Position numbers and translations under genes: made by a program
Notes under the pieces: model-generated
Seen by the model: only the letters and a program-made list of their open reading frames with translations
The model's database searches: none
Told to the model about the DNA's origin: nothing
Assembly: GCA_024427265.1 (NCBI GenBank)
Contig: JAKSVP010000005.1
Location: 1 to 38,603 of the forward strand
Length of the DNA: 38,603 nucleotides
Direction of reading: 5' to 3'
Source: Mycoplasmoidaceae bacterium
GTDB lineage: Bacteria > Bacillota_I > Bacilli_A > Mycoplasmatales > Mycoplasmoidaceae
Part shown: piece after piece, positions 8,727-20,203 of the stretch
How positions within the stretch are numbered: the first letter of the stretch is position 1
Layout: each line of letters opens with the position of its first letter

Positions 8727-9470
8727 TTACTTTTGCCCTGAAAATAGTTGAGTTAATTGACTGTTTTCTTCAATAATGTATAGTTTATTGTTCTTAAATA
8801 GCTTCGCTATTTTAGTCGAATAGATGTGTTTCAAAATCCCAACTTTAATATTTTCTTTTTCGCAATATTCTGCAAGTGCGAGCAATTCCTTAGATTTTAA
8901 TTCAGAAATAATGAGCACTTGCAAGCTCAAGCCTATGTATAGTCTTTCTTGCCATTGATTAGAATAATCAACTTTATCTTTTCTTTCTCAAATTTCAGAA
9001 CAAAAAGCATTTTCCATAATAACGTTTTCGTTAGCTAGAATATTTTGAAAAGTCTTATTACCGACATTTTTCATTTCTTCCATATAGAAGATATTGTTTG
9101 TCGGGAATATTGAGATGATGTCAAGCATTTCTTTGTTTGACTTCTTAATTCACAATAAATTGATTCCATTACTACGTAAGTAATCAAGATATTGTTCATT
9201 GTTTTCTTCAATCTTGCCAAACACTGTAACCATATTTTGATGTAGTAATTTTGTCTTGCCATAATTAAATACACCAAATGGTGGCTTGTAGATTGACTTT
9301 AAGTTTTTAGGGTAATCAGAACTAATTAGTGTGATTCAGTCAGCATCAACTTCGTTGACAGCTTTCTTGATATCATACACTTTCAATTCTTCTTTCTTTT
9401 GTAGACTATCATAGATAGCCATTCATTCGCCATAGTATTTAAGCGATAAGTATAATAATATTTCGTCCAT
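8727..9470 (-). CDS. diverged DprA/Smf-like protein
   Basis: The 247-residue protein (MDEILLYLSLKYYGEW) is recognisable as DprA-like from DYPKNLKSIYKPPFGVFNYG, matching the DprA 'YP..L..i.dpP..Lf.kG' entry motif. A Rossmann-like part follows (MVTVFGKIEENN where 'vaiVGsR' is expected). The late segment VLIISELKSKELLALAEYC aligns with the DprA 'vlVvEa...SGsl.ta..A' helix. The GSR and SGxxxTA residues that bind ssDNA are not conserved, and the winged-helix tail is missing. DprA loads RecA on incoming DNA in competent cells. Whether this one still acts on DNA is open. GGAG precedes the start. Confidence 0.7.
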
Positions 9471-9597
9471 GTTTTATTTCTCCATATAACTCTTCGCGAA
9501 AAAAAATAAAAATTTTCAAAATATTTTTTGACTTCGTGCTCGCGCGTTATTTAATAAGGACGTGCGAAAAAAGATAAAAATACATATATTTTTATAG
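9471..9597 (-). promoter_or_regulatory. dprA leader with clustered CG-rich motifs
   Basis: This 127-nt AT-rich gap separates dprA from the trmD terminator. It carries three CG clusters: the palindrome TTCGCGAA at 9493-9500, CTCGCGCG near 9539-9546 and CGTGCGAA at 9561-9568. A weak minus-strand -10 (TATTAAAT) is near 9550. The CG clusters stand out in this genome and could be operator or leader structure. Confidence 0.3.
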
Positions 9598-9623
9598 AAA
9601 AAAAGAGAGGATTTTTCCTCTCT
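9598..9623 (-). terminator. terminator after trmD
   Basis: A perfect 8-bp stem (9604-9611 with 9616-9623) has a 4-nt loop and, on the minus strand, is followed by a T-run. It lies 8 nt after the trmD stop. Confidence 0.9.
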
Positions 9624-9631
9624 AAATATAG

Positions 9632-10306
9632 TTATTTAGACTTAAGAAGATCAGGACGATTTTTCTTTGTCTTAGTAATTCTGTTTGCTTGTCTAAACTC
9701 TTGAATCTTTTTATGATTGCCTGATAACAAGACTGCTGGAACTTTGTGGCCGTCATAAGAAACAGGTCTAGTATATGTGTCATAATCTAAAAGATTATCA
9801 TTAAAGGTTTCACTATCTAATGAAGAATCTGTAATGACACCTTTAATTAATCTTGTAATTGCTTCAACCATAGCCATAGCTGGTATTTCCCCACCAGTTA
9901 AAACAAAATCACCAACTGACACTACTTCATCAACATAGTTAATAATTCTTGCGTCAAAGCCTTCATAGTGCCCACAAACAATAATTAAGTCTTTTTTTGT
10001 TTTAGCTAATGATTTAGCTTTTGCTTGATTAAATACTTTACCTTGAGGGCTAGTAAGAATTACAAGACTATTCTTAGTTTTGTATTTCTTGATAGCTGTA
10101 ACAATAGCAGGTAGAGCAATTATCATTCCTGCTCCACCACCAAATTGATAGTCATCTACTTTCTTATGTTTATCTTTAGAAAACTGTCTAAAGTTAACTA
10201 TGTTAAGTTTTAGCTTTTTACTAGCGATAGCTCTTTTAATAATAGAAAACTTTTTAAAGTTCTCAAAGACTTCAGGAAATAATGTTAAGATGGTAATCTT
10301 TTTCAT
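9632..10306 (-). CDS. trmD: tRNA (guanine37-N1)-methyltransferase TrmD
   Basis: The 224-residue SPOUT-class enzyme methylates G37 of tRNAs with G36, preventing +1 frameshifts. It starts MKKITILTLFPEVFENF. The knot region is intact: LVILTSPQGKVFNQ, LIIVCGHYEGFDARI and SVGDFVLTGGEIPAMAM, followed by the catalytic-loop and C-terminal region DYDTYTRPVSYDGHKVPAVLLSGNH. It lacks any TGA codon. It is translationally coupled to the upstream YitT gene (TAATG). rimM, its usual neighbour, is absent here. Confidence 0.97.
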   Translation of the reverse strand: MKKITILTLFPEVFENFKKFSIIKRAIASKKLKLNIVNFRQFSKDKHKKVDDYQFGGGAGMIIALPAIVTAIKKYKTKNSLVILTSPQGKVFNQAKAKSLAKTKKDLIIVCGHYEGFDARIINYVDEVVSVGDFVLTGGEIPAMAMVEAITRLIKGVITDSSLDSETFNDNLLDYDTYTRPVSYDGHKVPAVLLSGNHKKIQEFRQANRITKTKKNRPDLLKSK

Positions 10307-11499
10307 TATCTACTTCCTTGACGTTGTAGGTTGAATGGACCATCAACAGCATATAAGTTTGAGATAGTGATTGTTGATAACTTATCAATAGAATTGATTT
10401 GATCAATAATCATAGGAAGTTCAGTAGCTGAACAAATTGTAATGAACATTTGTTGTTTCTTGTGGCTGTAACCGCCAATTCTATTAGCTAAGCTACTACC
10501 ATGTACATAGTGGTTCTTGTATAACAAGTCACGGATTTGTTTAGCTTTCTTACTATAAACTTCAACCTTGCATCTTCTTGCGTTTGGATATAGTTTCTTG
10601 TAGATAGATGTGAAGATTAACATTGAAATCAATGTTCCAACTCAGTTAGAGTTAAAGAAGAATTCAACACTACGGCATTCAGGGCATTCTAGGAATGCTG
10701 GCAAGAATGATCCTAGAGTTGAAGCTAATGTAATCATTATGATGTTTAAAGCTAAGAAGAAAGTGCCAATGTTCATTTTCTTTTCTGCAGCTAAATAAAC
10801 AGAAATGACATCAGTTCCTGCAGTAGAACCACCAACAATAAATAATATTGCAAAGACAAAAGATGCGATAAATGCATATGTTACAGTTGAAAGAATTAAC
10901 AATAAAGGTTTAACATAGTTAGATGGGTCGTAGTTGCCTGCAATGTCTTTTGGCACACTAAATGGTAATATTTTAATATTGCATTCTTTTAACTTAGTGA
11001 TTCAGTCATCTGCAACCACTTGTGGGTTGATTCTTCATAATTCTGTTTGACCAAATAATGATCAACCATCAATTCCAGGAATAAAGTCAAAAGCAAAACC
11101 GGCAATACTATTTGCAATCAAGAATGTTAAGGTTAGCATAGCAAATCTATGCCCTACTTTGCATCAAGCAAAGATAAATAATGGAATGTTTCCAATAAGC
11201 AATAATCCCCAGAACAATGCTGAATAGATCATCTTGTCAAATGTTCCTGCTCCTTTAGTTATAAAATAACTACATAGTTTTGCAATACCTTGTAAGAAAC
11301 TTGAAAAGCCATAACTAAATGCACCAGTGTTCTTAATAAAACATGTAGTTAAGAATGCAAAAACTATACCACAAAGGGCAGCAACAACATATTTTAATGG
11401 GATAGACTTATTCAAATATAGTTTAGCAAATGGAATAGGCTTAGCATGTAGATGTCTAAGCTCATACTTTCCAAAATTGAAGTTGGTTCTCTTTTTCAT
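10306..11499 (-). CDS. YitT-family membrane protein (DUF161/DUF2179)
   Basis: The 397-residue protein has several hydrophobic helices: YVVAALCGIVFAFLTTCFI, then SYGFSSFLQGIAK, SALFWGLLLIGNIPLFIFAW, FAMLTLTFLIANSIAGFAF, and the glycine-rich LFIVGGSTAGTDVISVYLA. The soluble C-terminal DUF2179 domain is present (KAKQIRDLLYKNHYVHGSS, GGYSHKKQQMFITICS). YitT proteins are of unknown transport or sensing function. The start at 11499 has a TATAAT 8 nt upstream and no Shine-Dalgarno. The presence of this gene between rplS and trmD is unusual. Confidence 0.88.
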
Positions 11500-11507
11500 A
11501 TCTATAT

Positions 11508-11513
11508 ATTATA
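11508..11513 (-). promoter_or_regulatory. yitT-trmD promoter -10 box, predicted leaderless start
   Basis: The minus-strand TATAAT arises directly from the T-tract of the rplS terminator and ends 8 nt before the yitT ATG. There is no room for a Shine-Dalgarno sequence. Confidence 0.6.
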
Positions 11514-11540
11514 AAAAATAAGAAGCTTTGCTTCTTATTT
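11514..11540 (-). terminator. terminator after rplS
   Basis: An 11-bp perfect stem (11516-11526 with 11530-11540) has a 3-nt loop and a minus-strand T-run. It contains the rplS stop codon. Confidence 0.9.
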
Positions 11541-11888
11541 ATTTGTTTCAGCGATTCTTGCTGATTTTCCAGAACGTTTTCTCATGTATGAGATATAAGC
11601 TCTTCTTACTTTACCTTTTTTGTCAACATTTACTTTAACAATTTGAGGTGAGTGCATTGGGAATGTCTTTTCAACACCGTTTTCTTTTCTTAATAAGAAA
11701 GTTTTAGAATTTCCTTTGCCTCTGATTCTTAAACAAACACCTGTGAATGTTTGAATTCTTGCTTTCTTTCCTTCGATAATCTTGTAACTTACAGAGATTG
11801 TGTCACCAGCTTTGAAAGCAGGAATGTCATCACGCATTTGGCCAAGAACAATTTTATTTAAAATCTTTTGTTTATCAATCTTTGCCAT
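11535..11888 (-). CDS. rplS: 50S ribosomal protein L19
   Basis: The 117-residue L19 has the family signature FKAGDTISVSYKIIEGKKAR, FTGVCLRIRGKGNSKTFLLR and the terminal KVRRAYISYMRKRSGKSARI. L19 sits at the 30S-50S interface. It follows rpsP by 2 nt and ends in a terminator hairpin. The usual trmD-rplS adjacency is broken by the yitT gene. Confidence 0.97.
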   Translation of the reverse strand: MAKIDKQKILNKIVLGQMRDDIPAFKAGDTISVSYKIIEGKKARIQTFTGVCLRIRGKGNSKTFLLRKENGVEKTFPMHSPQIVKVNVDKKGKVRRAYISYMRKRSGKSARIAETNK

Positions 11889-11890
11889 AA

Positions 11891-12301
11891 TTATTTAGTT
11901 TCCTTTGCTGGTTCAGCTTTAGCTGGTTCTGCTGGTTTAGCTGCAGCTGGAGCTGGTTTTGCTTTCTTAGGAGCGTTTTTCTTTGCTAATTTATTAGCAA
12001 CTTTTTTCTTAGAAAGTTTTCTTTTGCCTTTCTTAGCAGGTTTTGCTTTCTTAGTTGCTAAGAATTTAGCATAGATACCTTGTTTCTTTAAAAGACTTAA
12101 AACTGTATCACATGGTTGCGCACCTTGTGATAATAACTTAATAGTTAGTTCTTCGTCTAACTTAGTTTTGCCTGTTGATGGATCATATGTTCCTAGTAAA
12201 TGCAAATATTCACCATCACGTCTTTTACGTGAATCAATAGCAATAACTCTGTATGCTGGTAGTTTGTGTCTACCTAACTTTGTTAATCTAATTTTTACCA
12301 T
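11891..12301 (-). CDS. rpsP: 30S ribosomal protein S16 with Lys/Ala/Pro-rich tail
   Basis: The 136-residue protein starts MVKIRLTKLGRHKLPAYRVI, with DSRKRRDGEYLHLLGTYDP, characteristic of S16. The core ends near residue 80. The remaining ~55 residues are a low-complexity basic tail (KKGKRKLSKKKVANKLAKK then PAPAAAKPAEPAKAEPAK). S16 stabilises 16S rRNA helices in the 30S body. TAGGAG is upstream of the start, with a minus-strand TATAAT at 12346-12351 giving a leader of about 38 nt. Confidence 0.96.
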   Translation of the reverse strand: MVKIRLTKLGRHKLPAYRVIAIDSRKRRDGEYLHLLGTYDPSTGKTKLDEELTIKLLSQGAQPCDTVLSLLKKQGIYAKFLATKKAKPAKKGKRKLSKKKVANKLAKKNAPKKAKPAPAAAKPAEPAKAEPAKETK

Positions 12302-12345
12302 ATAAAACTCCTAATGTGTTTTACTTTCTTAATTTGCGTTTATAT

Positions 12346-12351
12346 ATTATA
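12346..12351 (-). promoter_or_regulatory. -10 box of rpsP-rplS
   Basis: A minus-strand TATAAT lies in the divergent gap to the alanine-dehydrogenase-like gene. The leader it implies includes the TAGGAG ribosome-binding site. Confidence 0.5.
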
Positions 12352-12413
12352 TGTAATTTTTGAAAATTTACATATTAAATAACATAAAATTATTAGTATA
12401 TTACGAGGTTGAG

Positions 12414-13475
12414 ATGAAAAAGATCGGAATCTTATATGATAAAGAAAGTAATAAAACTTTCTTATTGCCCAGCGAAGTTAAGACCTTAACTGAAAAGGGA
12501 ATTACAGTTAATGTTCTTGTTGGTTTAGGTATACCTGCCGGAATTAGCGAAAAAGAATACTTAGCTGCTGGGGCAAAGATTTATAACAAATGACAAACTG
12601 TTATTCAAGCATCAGACATTATTTTAAAAGTCAATGCTTTTAATAAAGCAGAATTAGCATTGATGACTAAAAAGATTGGTATTACAACTGCTAACTTTTT
12701 AAACAATGTTGATATGTTACTATATATGTTGCAAAACAAAGTTACAGGTCTTGAATGATTAGCTTTAGCTAACCGTTCTGGATATGTATTCTTTCCTCAA
12801 CTTGAAGAGCTTAAAGCTTCTTATTTAATGAAACTAATAAAAGACACACTATCTCGTGGTTTAGCTAAGAAAGCAAAAGATAGAGTTGTTTATCCAAAAC
12901 ATCCTAAGCTATTAATTTTGAATGCAACATTTGCTGGTGTAGCTTTAGCTAAATTAGCATTAGCTGACGGCTATGCTGTAACAATTGCAGACAATGATAC
13001 AAAGTATTTAACAGAACTTAAAAACTCAAGTTTGAAAAACATTGATTATGTTGATTCTAATTTTGATACATTGCTAGAACAAATTAGAGACACTAATGTT
13101 TTTGTTAATACAGCTATTATCCCAACTGACTTAACAAAGTTAAGAATTACAAAAGATATGGTTGAATCAATGCCAAAAGGATCTTTAGCAATTGATGCAG
13201 CTTGTGAATATGGCTATGCATTCCACTTCATTAAGAAGTATGCTGATGAAACGATTAAATGAAATAAACTCGGTAACTCGTTCTATTTAGCACATGAAGA
13301 TTTAACAGGCTGTTTTGCTAAACAAGCTAGTGAAATTATCTCTAAGAAATCATTAGATTTCTTGATGGATGTAATTGAACAAGGAACTAACAACTCTACA
13401 ATTTGAAAAATAACAAATTGTGAAGATGGCAAAGTTGTTAATTCAATGATTAATGCTAAGCTAAAGCTTTATTAA
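12414..13475 (+). CDS. alanine dehydrogenase/transhydrogenase-family protein lacking catalytic residues
   Basis: The 353-residue protein starts at ATG 12414, behind GAGG; upstream in-frame codons are not supported. It matches the AlaDH/PNT layout: an N-terminal domain (MKKIGILYDKE, then EKEYLAAGAKIY, SDIILKVNAF, KVTGLEWLALANRSG), then a Rossmann domain (LLILNATFAGVALAKLALAD, VTIADND), then MPKGSLAIDAACEYG. AlaDH converts L-alanine to pyruvate and ammonia with NAD+. In this family an Arg near 15, a Lys in 'VKEP' and a His in 'LHLA' are catalytic; here the matching sites read KTF, VNAF and TANF. The glycine motif GxGxxG is also degraded. Enzyme activity is therefore doubtful. Confidence 0.75.
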
Positions 13476-14328
13476 GAGTTTTAACAAAACAATCAACTTG
13501 TTCTTGAGAGACTGAGCTACTAGTGAAGATAGCACAGTCTTTTTTATTTTTCAGAATTTTCCTGTTAATTTTAATATGAAGTGGGTTAACAAACACTACG
13601 TGTTTTTGGCGTTGTTTTAATACTTCATAAAGCGAAACACCATTATGACTTTTTGGGTCAGAAATGACAAACACTAAATCATATTTTTTAGATGTTAAAG
13701 CATTTTCTTGTCTTTGCTTGCTTGAAGCACAGATTGTATTAGAAAACTTAATAATTGCAGGTGGTGTGAATCATTTTTGCGTAGCAATATATTCTTGTTC
13801 ATTCATTGTTGTTTGGCTAACAACTTGTACATATGGTTTATCAAGAACCTTCTTTAAATCTTTTTTAGTACGATAAACGGTTAGGTTGTCTTTGCCTTTT
13901 GCTTTAGCAGCAATAGCTTCTACATGGCTTTTGTCACCAAAGTAAGCAACATGGAAACCAGATAGAATTGCATTTTCAATTTTAAATAGTATTCTTGCAA
14001 CAAAAGGGCAAGTAAGATCAAAGACCTTTCATCCTTTGGCGTCAGCATAATCTATGGCTTTTTGATCTGTTCCATGTGCTGAAAAGATAATAACATTTCT
14101 TTCAGTTTTGATAGATTTGACTAAAGCTAGACGATCATTATTTTTATTTTCTAGGATCTTAACATTCTTATGTTTTAGTAGTTGCTTGTTCAATTCAGTA
14201 TTGTGAACAATGGAACCAATTAGATAAATATGTGATGATTTGTAATCATCAATTATTTTCAAAGTTTTTTCAACTACTCTTTTAACTCCTGGGCAAAAAG
14301 CACAAGGTTGGCTAACATGAATATTCAT
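13456..14328 (-). CDS. ispH: 4-hydroxy-3-methylbut-2-enyl diphosphate reductase IspH (LytB)
   Basis: The 290-residue iron-sulfur enzyme makes IPP and DMAPP in the last step of the MEP pathway. The three cluster cysteines are in AFCPGVKRVV, DLTCPFVAR and SNTICASSKQRQ. The substrate-binding residues are visible in GSIVHNTELNK, FSAHGTDQ, KSHVEAIAA (His and Glu) and VVSQTTMNEQE. Its 3' end overlaps the alanine-dehydrogenase-like gene by 20 nt, tail to tail, with no terminator between. It diverges from ileS. No other MEP gene is in the window. Confidence 0.93.
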
Positions 14329-14370
14329 ATAAATATTATCTATTTTTTAATTGAAAAAAATCATAATCTA

Positions 14371-14385
14371 TATAATTAAGACTAT

Positions 14386-14388
<3 letters not shown>
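14371..14388 (+). promoter_or_regulatory. ileS promoter -10 box, predicted leaderless start
   Basis: TATAAT at 14371-14376 is 9 nt before ATG 14386, with no Shine-Dalgarno sequence. TTGAAA at 14351-14356 resembles a -35 box but the 14-nt spacing is short. The 57-nt gap is shared with the divergent ispH promoter. Confidence 0.58.
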
Positions 14389-17083
<2,695 letters not shown>

Positions 17084-17094
<11 letters not shown>

Positions 17095-18256
17095 ATTTAT
17101 CTTTAGCTATAAAGACTAGGTCCTTGCCTAGTTTTTTATTTACATCTTGAACAATCTTGTCAAGTTTGTTTTGCTTTCTTGGAACAAGTTGTTGCTCAAG
17201 TGATTCCATAGAATCAACCTTGACTAATTTAGACAAGTTAATACCTAGAAGTCTAATTTGGGTTGAACCATCTCAAACCATCCCTAATAGTTTTAGAGCA
17301 TAGTTTGCTAAATCTTCTCATTTATAGATGTTTTTATTGATTGATTGGTTTTTAACTCTGTTAACATTACCAATCTTATAGATAATACCAATACAACTTC
17401 CAGCCATCTTATAGCTTTCAAGTTTTGTTTGTAGCTCTTGAGCTATATATTTAATTGTTGTTTCGATTTCAGCTAAATCATTAGTAGGGTCTAATAATGT
17501 GTGGCTTACTGATTGACTCTTTGGATCGTTCTTAGTAACATCAACAAAGTCGTTGCCATTTCCTACAGCATTTTGTCATGTTGTGTATCAATTACGATCA
17601 AGAGTTGCTTGTAGCAACTTAATATCATCAAAGTTAGCAAGATCGCCAATTGTATTGATACCAATACTCTTTAAGTGTTTTGCAGTCGGTGGGCCAACAA
17701 AGAACATATCTTCAATTGGCAATGGTCAAATCTTTTGCTTGATTTCTTGTTTAGTTAAAACAGTTGTTATACCGAATGGTTTATTTAAATCTGTAGCCAT
17801 CTTGGCTAAGAACTTATTGTAACTGATACCAATTGAAACGGATAAACCCAATGTCTTCTTTACAGTGCTTTGCAAGTGTTTAGCCATTAAAACTGGATCA
17901 TTCTTATAGTGCTTTAAAGCTTGTGTAACATCTAAGAAACATTCATCAATTGACATTTCTTCACAAATATTTGAGTAGTGCTTTTTAATGTAATTAAAAA
18001 AATCCATACTCATTTTGTCATATAGTTCATAATGACCAGGAACAACTGTTAATCCTGGATATTTGTTTAGACCCATATAAATAGGTTGTGCAGCTTTTAC
18101 TCCAAATTTTCTTGCAGGATAACTTGCACATGAGATAACTGAACGTTTGTTTCTACCACTAACTACAAAAGGTTTGCCCTTTAGTTTAGGGTTCATAACT
18201 TCTTCACAACTACAGAAGAAAGCATCTAAGTCAATATGAAATATTGTTTTCTTCAT
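17084..18256 (-). CDS. dinB: DNA polymerase IV (DinB, Y family)
   Basis: The 390-residue translesion polymerase starts MKKTIFHIDLDAFFCSCEEV, giving the first catalytic Asp and steric-gate region. The second catalytic motif is MSIDECFLDVT. The thumb helix-hairpin-helix is seen in DMFFVGPPTAKHLKSIGINT. The little-finger domain follows. It extends replication past damaged bases with low fidelity. Its start overlaps the tlyA stop by one base. Its 3' end overlaps ileS, and the ileS terminator-like hairpin lies in its coding sequence. Confidence 0.94.
17115..17138 (+). terminator. candidate terminator of ileS inside dinB
   Basis: The 6-bp stem ACTAGG/CCTAGT (17115-17120 with 17127-17132) with a 6-nt loop is followed by TTTTTT. 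It sits 20 nt after the ileS stop but within the dinB coding region on the other strand. Confidence 0.65.
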
Positions 18257-18987
18257 TATTCTCTCCTCAAATAAACAAGAAATTCTTGGTTATTACTCTT
18301 AGCACCTAGAATTGGTGATGGAATAATTTTGTCAATTGATAAACCGCATTGTTTAGCACAATTACAAACCTTATCAATTGCTTGTTTGTGATATTTCTCT
18401 GGAATAGAACCCTTGCATTTATCAAGAATTTCTTTTGTCAATTCAAATTGCGGTTTGATTAGACAAACAAATTCAAAAGGATAGTTAAATATTTTAACTA
18501 CATGCTCAATAATTTTTGTTGCTGAGATAAAACTAACATCGCAAGCAATGAAGTCGATGTGTTCAAAATCTGATGAATTGGTTTTACAAAAGTGGGTTTG
18601 TTCCATCAAAACAACTTTATCACACAATAGTGATTTATCAAATTGGTTTGTGCCAACATCTAGTGCATAAATTTTCTTAGCACCATGCTTTAGCATAACT
18701 TGGCTAAAACCACCAGTTGAGCAACCAATATCAAGACAAACTTTTCCATCTAAATTGATTCTAAATTCTTCAAGTGCTTTCAATAATTTATAAGCACCTC
18801 TTGATACTCAAATATTGTTTTCATCAACTTTTAGTTCAACTTTGTCATCATCTTTTACTAAATAACTAGGTTTAGTTTCAACTTGACCATTAACTAAAAC
18901 TTGACCAGCTAAAACAAATTGATTTAGCTTATTTCTTGAATAATTCGAATAAGATTTTGTTAAAAATTTATCTAATCTAATAGCCAT
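18256..18987 (-). CDS. tlyA: TlyA-family rRNA 2'-O-methyltransferase / hemolysin A
   Basis: The 243-residue protein has an N-terminal S4 RNA-binding domain (IRLDKFLTKSYSNYSRNKL ... VLVNGQVETKPSYLV) and an FtsJ-like domain. The linker IWVSRGAYKLLKALEEF is diagnostic. SAM-binding is in KVCLDIGCSTGGFSQVML, and the catalytic Lys-Asp-Lys-Glu set can be placed in RGAYK, ACDVSFIS, CLIKPQFE. TlyA proteins methylate ribose of 16S/23S rRNA; hemolysin activity is a historical label. It forms a TAATG-coupled pair with dinB and is divergent from the BI-1 gene. Confidence 0.93.
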
Positions 18988-19005
18988 AATTTTTATATTG
19001 TAATT

Positions 19006-19026
19006 ATTATATAATTATTAAATATG
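19006..19026. promoter_or_regulatory. shared divergent -10 palindrome for tlyA and the BI-1 gene
   Basis: The 10-bp palindrome ATTATATAAT at 19006-19015 gives TATAAT on both strands. On the plus strand the box (19010-19015) is 8 nt before ATG 19024, so that gene is predicted leaderless. On the minus strand it is 18 nt from the tlyA ATG. Confidence 0.5.
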
Positions 19027-19800
19027 GAAACACAATTTACAAAAAGGACATATACTCAACCCCAAGTATCATTATTGACAAAATCAATGTTGATAGCTAG
19101 TATAGCGTTCATTATTTTGGGTGCTTGTAGTTATGGATGAAGTGTTTTATTCACTAACACTTTACCATATTCAGATAATGCAGGAGTTGGCTTTGCCATC
19201 TTCTTTGTAATGTTATTTGGTGGAATGATTACATCCATTTTATGAGCAAAGAACATGTGATCATCTGGTAGCATTGGTCTAACCATTGTCTGCTATGCTT
19301 TATATATCTTAACAACATCATTAGCTTTTGGATGATTGTTCTCATTAGCCGCTCAATTTATTGGTTTATGATGACTTCCAGTCATGTTTGCCATAACTGG
19401 AGCTATCTTTATGATGGCTTTGCTTATTTCTAAAGTAATGAGCCTTAAGAGTGCTTTAACTATGGGGAAGATTATTGGAGCAACAGCAATCTCTATGTTA
19501 ATCTTCTTGTTAGTATTTATGATTTTAGCAATTGTATTTGCCGTAACTTGATCAACTGGTGTTGGCTTAGCTATTGACACAATTGGATCATTAATAATGA
19601 TGGGGATGGCCATTGTTTCATTCTTATATGTTATTATTGATATTTGACAAATATCTAAAGTTGCTGAGTTCAGTGATGAAACTGGAATGGGTCAAAATAA
19701 ACTAATTCCATGATTCTTTGGTTATAGATTATTAACAGACCTAGTTAATGTTCTATTCATTGTATTAATGTTTGTTTTAAGATTTGCTAGGAGAAGATAA
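19024..19800 (+). CDS. Bax inhibitor-1/YccA-family membrane protein
   Basis: The 258-residue protein has about seven membrane helices (for example MLIASIAFIILGACSYGW, FAIFFVMLFGGMITSILW, FMMALLISKV, ISMLIFLLVFMILAIVFAV). It ends with the BI-1-like pattern YRLLTDLVNVLFIVLMFVL and FARRR, preceded by FLYVIIDIWQIS, consistent with the paired Asp residues of the family. Some BI-1/YccA proteins are pH-sensitive calcium leak channels or regulators of FtsH; no role is shown here. It heads an operon with the HIT gene (TAATG) and pnuC. Confidence 0.72.
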
Positions 19801-20201
19801 TGAGCTGTATCTTTTGTGATATTGCATCTGGCAAAGTTAAATGCTTTAAGGTAGCTGAAAATAAAAATGCTTTAGCATTTTTAGACATTAGCCCACTTGC
19901 TAATGGCCACACAGTTATTATTTCTAAAAAACATTATCCAGACTGACAAGCAACACCATTAAACGTTTTGCATGATATGGTTGACCTTAGTGTAGAAGTT
20001 GCAGACAAACTAACTAAGAAGCTTAAACCATGAGGTTTTAATTACATTAGTAATCAAGGTGCAATTGCTAGTCAAGCAATTATGCATGTTCACTTTCATG
20101 TAATTCCTAAATATGCTAAAGGCCAAGGCTTTAGATTAGACTGCAATCGTGTTAATATTGATGATGTAGAAAAGATTGCTAAAAAACTAAAAGCAAAATA
20201 A
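19800..20201 (+). CDS. HIT-family (histidine triad) hydrolase
   Basis: The 133-residue protein starts MSCIFCDIASGKVKCF, with the Cys pair common in HinT proteins, then ENKNALAFLDISPLANGHTV and the catalytic triad MHVHFHVIPKY. HIT enzymes of the HinT branch hydrolyse nucleoside phosphoramidates such as AMP-lysine. Length and motif order are typical. In many mycoplasmas HIT genes lie next to membrane-protein genes. Here it is between the BI-1 and pnuC genes with overlaps or a 2-nt gap, so it is co-transcribed. Confidence 0.93.
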
Positions 20202-20203
20202 TT

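Noticed and set aside
9528..9556. Plus-strand TTGACT-17-TTAATA promoter
   Set aside because: It would drive transcription antisense into trmD from a region with no plus-strand gene; the -10 is weak. Kept only as a possibility for an antisense RNA.
12360..12413. Upstream non-ATG start of the alanine-dehydrogenase-like gene
   Set aside because: ATG 12414 begins exactly at the family's N-terminal strand and follows GAGG.
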